From: Bacteroides sp. UBA1773
GTDB taxonomy: Bacteria; Bacteroidota; Bacteroidia; Bacteroidales; Bacteroidaceae
Reading direction: 5' to 3'
DNA: 64,000 nt
Assembly (NCBI GenBank): GCA_002315285.1
Contig: DCGR01000097.1
Span: forward strand, 1-64,000
Made by a program: the position numbers and the translations under genes
Shown here: in pieces, positions 36,152 through 45,700 of the stretch
Position numbering within the stretch: the first letter of the stretch is position 1
Layout: each line of letters starts with the position of its first letter
Notes under the pieces: model-generated
Database searches by the model: none
What the model saw: the letters and a program-made list of their open reading frames with translations, nothing else
What the model was told of the DNA's origin: nothing

Positions 36152-36212
36152 CAAAATTATTTAGAAACCGTCAGTGTATCCAATAGATTCTTAAAAATTT
36201 CATAGGAAAAGA

Positions 36213-39104
36213 CTATTGTCCAATATGATTCAGCAGGCGATTGAAAATCTCATTCTGACCCAATAATTCAGGAACACCAATGATATACATGCGACGGCGA
36301 GATCGAGTCAAAGCCACATTCAACTTCCGGTCGATGACAATCCCGTTCTCTTCCGTCACATTCGGAAGGAATCGAAGCTGACAGGCATAATTCACACAAA
36401 ACGAATAGATGATGATATCCCGTTCACTACCCTGATACCGTTCAACCGTATCTACTGTAACAAGGCTCAATTGTTTGTTCCCCGTTTCCTGCAATTTCAT
36501 TTTTATCAGCGCTATTTGGCTTCGGTATGGAGCGATAATCCCTAATGTGCGTGTCGGATCAAAACAATCCTCGTTGTCTTTGTAAACCTGCATTGCCAAA
36601 TCAACAGCAATTTGTGCTTCCTGCAAATTAATCTTACCTGTCTGACTACTTGTATCAGGAACGGATGGCATGAAGAACACCGCCCGCTGCACAGCTTCTT
36701 GTTGATGTGGCAATCCCAGTGACTCCAACCTCCCTCCATAAAAAGCCAAGTTCGAAAATGATGCCACTGCCGGATGCATCCGACCCTGCCGGAAAAGCAT
36801 ATCAACATAAGGAGAATATTCCTCGTTCAAATGTTTCTTATACAAACGTTCAAATAAGGAATCTCGAAGGTTACGCAAGCCTATTTTTCGCAAATTTTCA
36901 TCAGTCACCATACTCTGCTCAACATTTTGCGCAACGACTGCAGGCAACTGCTTGTAATCGCCTATCATCACTATCTTTGCAATGGCATCCTGCCCATCAG
37001 GATTCTTTGTGCACAACAATCCCAAAAGTTGTGACTCCAATATCTGCGTAGCCTCATCCACAATAGCCACATCGAAATGCTTCATTTTCAGTAAATCCAC
37101 CTTAGAAGACATTGTAGTAAGAGTACCAACAAAAATCCTACAACCTGCAAGACATGCCCGTACTTCCATACGACTTCTACACTGCGAAAGTCTATGTTCC
37201 ATCAAATGAGCGCGATAAGCTTCATCGCACGACAATTCATTTCCACAACGGATATAATCAGGATGAAAATCTATCCGTTCCAAGGCATGACAAATCTCAT
37301 CGACCGCTCTGTTGGTGTAAGCTATTAAAAGAATCTGCGAATCTGTTTCCTGATAAAATCGTTCTACCATCCTACGTAAGGCACATGACGTCTTCCCCGT
37401 TCCGGGAGGTCCAACCAACAAAAAATAGTCCTTGGCTGCCAAAGCCTTCTGAGCCACACAATCGAAAACCGAATCAGGATTTTGTCGTGTTTCGTCAGAC
37501 AATGCCTTACAGTCGGCCTGGCACAAGCTTGTTCCCGGATTCCGCAATCCCAAAAGCAGATCCCTCCGATCCTGGTTCGCATATAAGAAGGAGCCCAATC
37601 CTGCAAACACATTTCGGAAAGTAGTATCCGAGACATCGTGTTCCACAGCGTAACGACTATCCAAAGACAATACTGCCACATTACGCTGCGCTGCACGAAG
37701 ACGTATAGACACTTCTGAAGTACTAATTTTTTCTATATTCCCCTTGATTACCATGTGATTGGTTGCATGATCTTCCATAGAATTGCGTTCATACAACACA
37801 ACCATATCGCCTTGTCGGAAATTCGAAGGATAACAATCAGGCGTATCAGGTAACAACAAACACACAAAAGGGTGTTCCGAATCAGAAATCCGATTCTCCT
37901 TTATACGCAAGTCACACAATATTTCACCTTTTTCCTTCTTCTCATCCAAATCCGACAACCACATAGCAGATGAACCGCTTCGTCCTTCAATGGCCTGGAA
38001 ACCTGTTTTAGATAGGAATAGTTCGTATGAAACAAAGTTGAACAGGGCAAAGAAATATGAACGTTCCAATGCAGTAAGAACACGTAACGCATCAGTGAAC
38101 TGCATGATGGGCACTCGCAAATATTGATTCCAATAACGGCCCCGCAGATCATTCTCATTCAAGCAATCGGTTGTAATGGAATCGAAAATGCTTTCAGTGA
38201 ACGACAAAGAGTGATTTCTAATAAACCCATATTGAAGCGATACAATGCGGTTACGGACCATCATCACCTTCTGCATTTGAAGTTTTGACGCCTTAGCCCC
38301 ATACAACATCGGGTAACAGGTATATAACAGGAATGGCTGTACCTCACGTGCATCTTTCCCCATGCCATACTCCAAAACAGCGAGGTAAAGCAGCATCTGC
38401 ACCTGATTGTTGCGTTTGGGAATAGGGTGTAAATGTCCGTATTCATCCGCCTTTCCAGACTTCATTTCTATGAAACGGCTCATGTCACGCTGCATGTAGT
38501 CCAGCCGCCCTTGTATGCCCAATGTTTCACAGATGTAGGCAGGTTCCAAGACTGCGTCCTGCACATCAAAACCATTTTGAGGGAAATCGACATCAATGAT
38601 ATGCCGAAGATTATTAAAATGAGATCTACAGCTTTCAAAAAAGGAATGCTCCGTCTGTGGCTCACCCAATTCCTCGTTTGCAGATAATTCTACCATATAC
38701 TGACGAAAAGCTGTCCGCATACATTCCTGATAGGAAGGCTGTCCGTGAATCAGCTCATCAAGGAACAAATTCACCATATTACCCAACAAGATAGGCAACG
38801 AACTCGTCATCGGACGGAACTGCGCCAACAGATAGTTTGCCGGGTGTTCACCATATTCCTTGAAACTTTCGGCAAGCGCACTGATGTCCAACAAATAATC
38901 TGGTTCCAAAACAATCAATGCCGGCAGCAACATCTCATCCGCTTCCGTCACATCGACCAAATTCAATTGCGCCCCTTTCCACAACAACGCTGGAAGGGCC
39001 GAAAATGAAACCGGACATTTCACCAAAAAAGAAACTTCCTGCACATTATGCACATGCAGGAAGATACCTTCAATTTCATCAACCGTTACCCTAAAATTTG
39101 TCAT
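36213..39104 (-). CDS. Dna2-like nuclease-helicase (PD-(D/E)XK plus superfamily 1 helicase)
   Basis: A 963-residue cytoplasmic protein joining a RecB-type nuclease to an SF1B helicase, the order seen in eukaryotic Dna2. Nuclease part: LGIQGRLDYM, FIEMKSGKADE (D...ExK core) and QVQMLLYLAVLEY near residues 210-265. A beta-rich middle region precedes the helicase. Helicase motifs: LVGPPGTGKTSCALRRM (I), VAIVDEATQI (II), MIGDYKQLPAVV (III), TVERYQGSERDIIIYSF (V) and NVALTRSRRRMYIIG (VI). No Cys cluster for an FeS centre is obvious near the nuclease. Likely role: DNA end or flap processing. Overlaps the SGNH hydrolase gene by ATGA. Confidence 0.82.
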   Translation of the reverse strand: MTNFRVTVDEIEGIFLHVHNVQEVSFLVKCPVSFSALPALLWKGAQLNLVDVTEADEMLLPALIVLEPDYLLDISALAESFKEYGEHPANYLLAQFRPMTSSLPILLGNMVNLFLDELIHGQPSYQECMRTAFRQYMVELSANEELGEPQTEHSFFESCRSHFNNLRHIIDVDFPQNGFDVQDAVLEPAYICETLGIQGRLDYMQRDMSRFIEMKSGKADEYGHLHPIPKRNNQVQMLLYLAVLEYGMGKDAREVQPFLLYTCYPMLYGAKASKLQMQKVMMVRNRIVSLQYGFIRNHSLSFTESIFDSITTDCLNENDLRGRYWNQYLRVPIMQFTDALRVLTALERSYFFALFNFVSYELFLSKTGFQAIEGRSGSSAMWLSDLDEKKEKGEILCDLRIKENRISDSEHPFVCLLLPDTPDCYPSNFRQGDMVVLYERNSMEDHATNHMVIKGNIEKISTSEVSIRLRAAQRNVAVLSLDSRYAVEHDVSDTTFRNVFAGLGSFLYANQDRRDLLLGLRNPGTSLCQADCKALSDETRQNPDSVFDCVAQKALAAKDYFLLVGPPGTGKTSCALRRMVERFYQETDSQILLIAYTNRAVDEICHALERIDFHPDYIRCGNELSCDEAYRAHLMEHRLSQCRSRMEVRACLAGCRIFVGTLTTMSSKVDLLKMKHFDVAIVDEATQILESQLLGLLCTKNPDGQDAIAKIVMIGDYKQLPAVVAQNVEQSMVTDENLRKIGLRNLRDSLFERLYKKHLNEEYSPYVDMLFRQGRMHPAVASFSNLAFYGGRLESLGLPHQQEAVQRAVFFMPSVPDTSSQTGKINLQEAQIAVDLAMQVYKDNEDCFDPTRTLGIIAPYRSQIALIKMKLQETGNKQLSLVTVDTVERYQGSERDIIIYSFCVNYACQLRFLPNVTEENGIVIDRKLNVALTRSRRRMYIIGVPELLGQNEIFNRLLNHIGQ

Positions 39105-39796
39105 TTGTTCATGTATTCCCGTACCTGATTGGCAATACTCTCCATTCCCTTCACGGAAGGGTGACCACTTATCTTGTCAATGTCATGCAACACGATGCAA
39201 TCAATCCCATAATGCCGGCAAACGGAAAGGACCGACTCATTGATTTCCTCTTTCAGCCCATCGTTCAGCATGAAATAGATTTTCACATTCGGATAATAAT
39301 CAATCAGGTTCTCCAAAAGGAAAGCCACGGCTGGACGGAACGAATACAAGTCATTACGCAGATAATTCTGATATTTGTATTCTCCGATTGGCGATCCAGC
39401 CCATGAGTCGTTCGTGCCACCAAACACCAATATGATATCGGGATTGCCAAGTGCCGTAAGACGAGTCACGAAAGAGCGATCGCTGTAATCAGAAAAGGAG
39501 GAGGAACCTTCCTTCCTATACCCAGAAAAACAAATCGTCGAGCCAGAAAAAGAATTATTCACTTCAAGCTTATAGCCATTCTCTTTCACAAACTTGTGCC
39601 ACCATGTCTGACGGACAGAATTGACATCGGTGCGTTTCGGATCCGGCTTTGCCCAATACCATACAGCATTTGTGTCGGGTTCGAGATAACCTTGGAAGGT
39701 GGAATACGAATCGCCCAGAATCGAAACCGACAGATGCTGAGCTGTCATACTCACAGACCAGCCACACAACAAAAACAGGACAAGTAGTTTTTTCAT
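39101..39796 (-). CDS. secreted SGNH/GDSL hydrolase
   Basis: Probable esterase removing acyl groups from sugars or lipids. The start at 39796 gives the leader MKKLLVLFLLCGWSVSMTAQ. Block I is SILGDSYSTFQGY (catalytic Ser in GDSYS), block III is VFGGTNDSWAGSP (GxND-type), and the C-terminal pair is SGHPSVKGMESIANQ with the catalytic His after Ser-Gly. About 231 residues, full length. Start overlaps the cupin gene stop (ATGA) and the end overlaps the helicase start (ATGA). Coupling of an exported esterase with a cytoplasmic helicase probably reflects gene packing rather than function. Confidence 0.85.
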   Translation of the reverse strand: MKKLLVLFLLCGWSVSMTAQHLSVSILGDSYSTFQGYLEPDTNAVWYWAKPDPKRTDVNSVRQTWWHKFVKENGYKLEVNNSFSGSTICFSGYRKEGSSSFSDYSDRSFVTRLTALGNPDIILVFGGTNDSWAGSPIGEYKYQNYLRNDLYSFRPAVAFLLENLIDYYPNVKIYFMLNDGLKEEINESVLSVCRHYGIDCIVLHDIDKISGHPSVKGMESIANQVREYMNK

Positions 39797-40311
39797 TTCT
39801 TCAAAAACGTATCGCGCATGGGCGAGAACGTGTCTATCAATAGACCCTCCTCCAAACACACACAGCCGTGTTCTACATCAGGAAGTTTGAACAACACATC
39901 ACCTTCCTTCACGATTTTCTTTTCACCATTGATTGTAAATTCGAATTCCCCCTTCGCCACATACGTAGCCTGAGTGTGAGGATGGTGATGCAGCGAACCT
40001 ATTTCTCCTTTGTCGAAACGCACCTTCACCATCATCAAGTCCTTTCCGTATGCCATCACTTGACGTTCCACACCGCCGCCTGCATCTTCCCATTCCACAT
40101 CATCGGCAAAAATAAAAGGTGCGCTATGTACTTCTTCGGCACAAGATGTAGCCTCATGACTGCGAGCACACTGCTTGTCACATTTCGCCCCTTCACACTG
40201 ATGTTCCGTACAGGACTGTTCCCCGCACTCAGTTCCATTTTCCTTTTGCTCCTTGCAACTTGACAAGAACAAAGGTGTGGCCAATACACACAATACAATC
40301 AACTTTTTCAT
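39793..40311 (-). CDS. cupin lipoprotein with Cys-rich linker
   Basis: The start at 40311 gives MKKLIVLCVLATPLFLSSC, a lipoprotein leader with Cys at residue 19. Residues 25-57 hold seven Cys, spaced as CGEQSC, HQCEGAKCDKQC and TSCAEE, plus two His. The cupin follows: VRFDKGEIGSLHHHPHTQAT (metal-binding HHHPH), YVAKGEFEFTI, and PDVEHGCVCLEEG. The domain resembles small cupins acting on pectin-derived sugars or unknown substrates; the Cys linker suggests metal binding or disulfides (inference). Probably co-transcribed with typA, 50 bases upstream. Confidence 0.78.
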   Translation of the reverse strand: MKKLIVLCVLATPLFLSSCKEQKENGTECGEQSCTEHQCEGAKCDKQCARSHEATSCAEEVHSAPFIFADDVEWEDAGGGVERQVMAYGKDLMMVKVRFDKGEIGSLHHHPHTQATYVAKGEFEFTINGEKKIVKEGDVLFKLPDVEHGCVCLEEGLLIDTFSPMRDTFLKK

Positions 40312-40361
40312 ATTTCCATTTCTCCTATTTTGTTTGCACTTCATGACAACAGCACCTTCGC

Positions 40362-42164
40362 CTAATCCTTGTTTGCGCGTTTACGATCGAGCGCGTCGAG
40401 AAGAATTTTGCGCATACGCATCGACTTGGGCGTAACCTCCACATACTCGTCTTCCTTAATGTATTCCAACGCCTCTTCCAGCGAGAAAACCACAGGAGGA
40501 ATGATGCGGGCCTTCTCGTCGGCACCGGACGCACGCATATTGGTGAGTTGCTTGCTCTTGGTGACATTGACCACCAAATCCTTCTCGTGTACATGCTCTC
40601 CCACCACCTGTCCACCGTAAACCTCATCCTGCGGATAGATGAAAAACTTGCCCCTGTCCTGCAAATGGTCGATGGCGTAAGCATAAGCGGTACCACTCTC
40701 CATCGCCACCATAGAACCATTGGTGCGACGCTCTATATCACCCTTGAACGGCTGATACTCCTTGAATCTATGGGCCATGATCGCCTCGCCTTGCGATGCT
40801 GTAAGGATATTCGTACGCAGACCTATAATGCCACGCGAAGGCATATCAAACTGTATGGTCACCCTATCACCTTGGCTCTCCATTGAAGTCATCTCGCCTT
40901 TCCGACGGGTAACCAAATCAATCATCTTGCTTGCAAACTCTTCGGGAACATTAATAGTCAGTTCCTCTATCGGTTCGCAACGCACACCATCGATATCCTT
41001 GAAGATCACCTGCGGCTGACCTACCTGAAGTTCATATCCCTCACGACGCATTGTCTCAATCAACACCGATAAATGTAGCACACCACGCCCACTTACAATC
41101 CATTTGTTCTCCTCGCCATCAAGAGGTTTCACACGCAAAGCCAGATTCTTATCCAACTCTCGTTGCAAACGTTCATGAATATGGCGTGAAGTCACAAATT
41201 TCCCCTCACGACCAAAGAACGGAGAATCATTGATCGTGAACAACATGCTCATCGTAGGTTCATCAACGGCAATCGGAGGCAAAGCTTCCGGATGCTCCAA
41301 GTCACAGATGGAATCACCTATCTCAAAATGCTCCAATCCAATAATAGCACAAATGTCACCAGAGGAGACTTGATTGGTCCGATGATGTCCCATGCCCTCG
41401 AAGGTGTGAAGCTCTTTTATCTTTGCCTTTTCTGAGCTACCATCACGATGTACAATGGTCACGTTCATGCCATCGGCTAGTGTGCCACGATGTACACGTC
41501 CCACAGCGATACGTCCTGTATAGCTGGAGTAGTCAAGCGAAGTAATCAGCATCTGAGGAGTCCCCTCCAAGTATTTAGGGGCAGGTATTGTGTTCAGAAT
41601 CTCATCAAGCAAATACGTAATATCCTGGGCCGGTGTCTTCCAGTCGGGTCCCATCCAATTGTTCTTGGCCGATCCATACACCACAGGAAAATCCAATTGG
41701 TCTTCCGTAGCGTTGAGCGCGAACATCAGGTCGAACACCATCTCATAGACCTCTTCCGGACGGCAGTTGGGCTTATCGACCTTATTGACGACAACCACAG
41801 GCTTCAATCCTATTTCAAGGGCCTTCTGCAGGACAAAGCGTGTTTGGGGCATCGATCCCTCAAAAGCATCGACCAGCAAGATGCAACCATCGGCCATGTT
41901 GAGCACCCGCTCCACCTCGCCACCGAAGTCGGAGTGCCCCGGAGTGTCGATGATGTTTATCTTTACACCTTTATAAATAATGGAAACATTCTTCGACAAA
42001 ATCGTGATTCCACGTTCCCTTTCCAAATCATTATTATCGAGCATCAACTCTCCACCAGCCTGATTGTTCCGAAACAAATGTCCCGCCAACATCATCTTAT
42101 CCACCAAAGTAGTTTTACCATGATCCACATGGGCAATAATCGCAATGTTTCTGATATCCTGCAT
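40362..42164 (-). CDS. typA: ribosome-associated GTPase TypA/BipA
   Basis: A translational GTPase involved in ribosome assembly and stress adaptation. About 600 residues from the ATG at 42164 ([19 protein letters not shown]); an in-frame ATG 24 bases upstream sits inside the likely transcript start region. G motifs: [53 protein letters not shown]. The C-terminal BipA-specific end is present ([19 protein letters not shown]). Full length. Confidence 0.96.
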   Translation of the reverse strand: MQDIRNIAIIAHVDHGKTTLVDKMMLAGHLFRNNQAGGELMLDNNDLERERGITILSKNVSIIYKGVKINIIDTPGHSDFGGEVERVLNMADGCILLVDAFEGSMPQTRFVLQKALEIGLKPVVVVNKVDKPNCRPEEVYEMVFDLMFALNATEDQLDFPVVYGSAKNNWMGPDWKTPAQDITYLLDEILNTIPAPKYLEGTPQMLITSLDYSSYTGRIAVGRVHRGTLADGMNVTIVHRDGSSEKAKIKELHTFEGMGHHRTNQVSSGDICAIIGLEHFEIGDSICDLEHPEALPPIAVDEPTMSMLFTINDSPFFGREGKFVTSRHIHERLQRELDKNLALRVKPLDGEENKWIVSGRGVLHLSVLIETMRREGYELQVGQPQVIFKDIDGVRCEPIEELTINVPEEFASKMIDLVTRRKGEMTSMESQGDRVTIQFDMPSRGIIGLRTNILTASQGEAIMAHRFKEYQPFKGDIERRTNGSMVAMESGTAYAYAIDHLQDRGKFFIYPQDEVYGGQVVGEHVHEKDLVVNVTKSKQLTNMRASGADEKARIIPPVVFSLEEALEYIKEDEYVEVTPKSMRMRKILLDALDRKRANKD

Positions 42165-42185
42165 ATAATTTACTGTAATCCGCCG

Positions 42186-42193
42186 CAAAGTTA
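42186..42193 (-). promoter_or_regulatory. -7 element of the typA promoter
   Basis: TAACTTTG on the minus strand, a perfect TAnnTTTG, 21 bases before the typA start. It faces away from the rpsO promoter. Confidence 0.6.
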
Positions 42194-42214
42194 GGAAAAA
42201 AAGTTGTAAAAGAC

Positions 42215-42244
42215 TTTGTGAACAAAAAATAATATATATCTTTG
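42215..42244 (+). promoter_or_regulatory. promoter of rpsO
   Basis: TTTG (42215-42218), 18 bases, TATCTTTG (42237-42244). The rpsO ATG is 40 bases downstream. Confidence 0.7.
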
Positions 42245-42284
42245 CACCCGCAAATCGAATTTATACACTATTAAAAAAGTTTTT

Positions 42285-42554
42285 ATGTATTTAGATGCAG
42301 CAAAGAAAAAGGAAATCTTTGAAAAGTACGGAAAGTCCAACACTGATACTGGCTCACCAGAAGCCCAGATAGCATTGTTTTCCTACCGTATTTCTCACCT
42401 GACTGAGCACCTGAAGCTCAACAGAAAAGATTATAGTACAGAGAGAGCCTTGACAATGTTGGTAGGCAAGCGGCGTTCACTGCTCAACTACCTGAAGGAA
42501 CGTGATATCAACCGTTACCGCGAAATCGTCAAGAATCTCGGATTGCGTAAGTAA
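42285..42554 (+). CDS. rpsO: 30S ribosomal protein S15
   Basis: An 89-residue protein of the small-subunit platform that binds 16S rRNA. The family pattern is clear: YGKSNTDTGSPEAQIALFSY, ISHLTEHLKLNRKDYST, LTMLVGKRRSLLNYLKERD and RYREIVKNLGLRK at the end. It is a single-gene unit, with its own promoter and a strong terminator. Confidence 0.98.
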   Translation: MYLDAAKKKEIFEKYGKSNTDTGSPEAQIALFSYRISHLTEHLKLNRKDYSTERALTMLVGKRRSLLNYLKERDINRYREIVKNLGLRK

Positions 42555-42574
42555 TCACTCCTTACTGATTATCG

Positions 42575-42613
42575 AAAAGGAGGTAAATGCCCATGGGTGT
42601 TTGCCTCCTTTTT
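42575..42613 (+). terminator. rho-independent terminator of rpsO
   Basis: AAAAGGAGG (42575-42583) pairs with CCTCCTTTTT (42604-42613) around TAAATGCCCATGGGTGTTTG, which itself can pair (CCCATGGG). T-rich end. About 20 bases after the rpsO stop. Confidence 0.85.
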
Positions 42614-42731
42614 CGTTTGCAGGCTGAAATTTTCCCCATCGTTTAGCATCAACAACATCGAGACCGCACGAAAATCGTGCAAAAAAGGAAAAGATATTTC
42701 CAAAAAACATTGCATCTATCTCATTTTTGTG

Positions 42732-42739
42732 TACTTTTG
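42732..42739 (+). promoter_or_regulatory. -7 element of the tamB promoter
   Basis: TACTTTTG matches TAnnTTTG. It ends 20 bases before the chosen ATG at 42760 and lies downstream of the alternative ATG at 42727, which supports the later start. Confidence 0.6.
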
Positions 42740-42759
42740 ACCGTTCAATTTTGGTTGTC

Positions 42760-45700
42760 ATGACAAAACAGAAGCCTATGCAAAAACGCCTGACAAGGAT
42801 TGTCGGTTGGATTGTTGCAACACCAACCATCCTGTTTTTGGTGATGACCTTTCTCGTGTATTTGCCTCCAATACAACAACGGCTCATTGCGGCCGCAACC
42901 CAAGCCATAGCCCAAAGCACCGGCTTCCACATACAGATACAACACGTCGCCTTGCAATTCCCATTAGGCCTTTCCGTCAAGGAAACCAGCATCCAATCCC
43001 CACAAGGAGACACTTTGGCACAGGCCGATGACATCGGAATAGACATCCAGTTGGTTCCCCTGCTATGGAAAGAGATCGCGATAGACGGAATTTACGTAAG
43101 CGGCCTGCGCATCGACACGCAAGACCATATTCCCAATCTGCACCTATCTGCACTGGTTGGCGAGATTTTCCTCGACAGCCACGGAATAGACATTGCCAAC
43201 GAAACGGCCACGATCAACAGAATCTCCTTGTCTGATGCCGACCTGTCGGTTGCCTACACCGACTCGGCCGCCACAAAGGGAAACACCGACACCACATCGC
43301 TCCAACTCCCATGGAAACTGTTGGTAGAAAATGTGGACATCAACGATGCCAACATCAAATTCCAGATGCTACCCGATTCGGTCGCCATAGCTTCGGACAT
43401 CCGACACCTATCATTACGACATGGCATGGCCGACATGAACAACAGCACCTATTCGCTCCGCAGCATCAACCTGACGAAAACCTCCCTGACGACCGATCTT
43501 GACCATCAACCGCCACACGAGGGATTCGATGGGAACCACATTTGGCTGTCCGACATCAGCCTCTCCTTCGATTCACTCCGCTACCAAGGACGCAACATCA
43601 CCGCACTCATCAACCAGTGTGCTTTTTCCGAACGATCCGGACTACGCTTGCGATCCACCAAAGGGAGCATCACATCCGACAGCACCCACATCACGATTCC
43701 CCGCCTCAACCTTTCCACAGACAACTCCATCCTGCAAATGGAAGGAAGCATCGACTGGAACGCGTTGCAAGAGAGCCGCACTGGCAGGCTTCGCACACAC
43801 ATCCATAGCAAAATAGGAAAGAAGGACCTTCAAATCATCACGCACCGGACTGATACACTCTTTCAGCAACACTTTCCAGACAAACCTCTTCAACTGGATA
43901 TCAATGTTGCCGGCAACCTTGACCAACTGACAATCCAGAATTGCAATGTAACCTTAACCGATGCTTTCGACATTGAACTGGATGGCTGTTTCCACCACAT
44001 CACCGATTCACTATTGCGAACCGCCGGCTTATCCTGCCATTTCCGAGCACACGACATGACATTCCTTACGCCACTCACGCAGGGACAATTAGCCATTCCA
44101 CAGACAACACACTTGGAAGCAAATTGTGAGTTGATGCGAGATGACCTGAATGCAACAGCACAACTCTTCCGTCATGCTTCCGACAGCGTACCCAGTGCGT
44201 CCCTCAGCGCAGCCTACTCTCTCTCCAACCATACCTACCATGTCAATGCCGAAACCAACAGTCTCGACCTTCACGACTTTCTGCCCGCCGACTCAATTTT
44301 CCATATCAACACTGAACTACATGCCTACGGACAATATTTTAACCCCTTCTCTCCCTACACATCACTACACGCCACAGCACAACTTGAACGACTTGAATAT
44401 GGCTTAACCACCCTTTCACACTCCCTGTTCAAAGCGGATTTTGAGGAACACCAATTCAACATCCGACTCGACTCCGACAACAACCTACTCAAGGCTGACG
44501 CACAACTCCAAGGCTACATCCACCCCGATGATGCCACAGCCAAACTCACGCTCAACATCAACAATCTTGATTGGCAGGCACTACATCTCACACCACAACC
44601 CATCCGTTCGCAACACACACTGAACTTCGACCTGCAAAGCAATCTGCGTGAGTACCATACGCTCAACCTATCACTTACAGACAACATCATCACCAACCGA
44701 CGCCGGCCACAAAAGGCAAAGGACTTGTCAATTCATTTCCACACCAACACAGACAGTACACAAGCACAACTTTCAACTGGTGATTTGAATATTGACTTTA
44801 CAGCCAAAGAATATGCTTTCCGACTCTCCGAACAATTCACTACATTGCTGAATACCATCCAACAACAATGGAGTTCCAAACATCTCAGCCAATCGAATCT
44901 ACGCGAACTTTTACCCAATGTTTCGCTCAGCATCACCTCTGGCAAAGAGAACCTTATTTACAATCTATTGTCAATCAATGGATTCAAATATGACAGTATG
45001 CGATTTCAAATTAATGCCGATGCGATGCAAGGGTTAAACAGTTCATTTAGGATACTCGGACTTCAGTCCGATAGTGTTGCCATAGACACACTCTACATGA
45101 ACATCCTACAAGACACTACAGCCATCCACCTGCAAAGTGGCGCAATCAAAAACAAGTCACGGGACACCAACGCCTTTAACGCAAAACTAATGGGTGGCAT
45201 CAACGACAAATCCGGACAACTCTTACTCGAATACCTAAACGCACAAAACCAACAAGGCATCTATCTTGGCCTACAAGCCGATCTGCGGCAAAAAGGCATA
45301 CGCCTGCATTTCTTCCCTGAACAACCCACAATCATGTACCATCCTTTCACGTTCAACAAGCGAAATACCATCTATCTGTCTGACAGAGGACGTATCTACG
45401 GTAATGTACAGCTACACGATGAATCGGGGTCAGGTCTGGACTTCCACACTCATTTCACTGATTCCGTTACAAAGCAAGATGCCACGCTGGCCCTACAAAA
45501 CATCAACTTGCATGAAATACGCAACATCTATCCTTTCATTCCACATCTCGAAGGAATCTTCGGCACAGAACTTCACTACATCGACACTGGCACAACCCAA
45601 TCGCTCAATGCCGATTGCTCCATCCGCGACTTCGTGTATGAGAACACACCGCTTGGCACCTGGGAGTTTGGTGGAACCTATCTGCCAAACAAACAAGGCG

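Noticed and set aside
42755..42765. Start of tamB at 42727 instead of 42760
   Set aside because: The earlier ATG lies before the -7 promoter box, so it would not be in the message.
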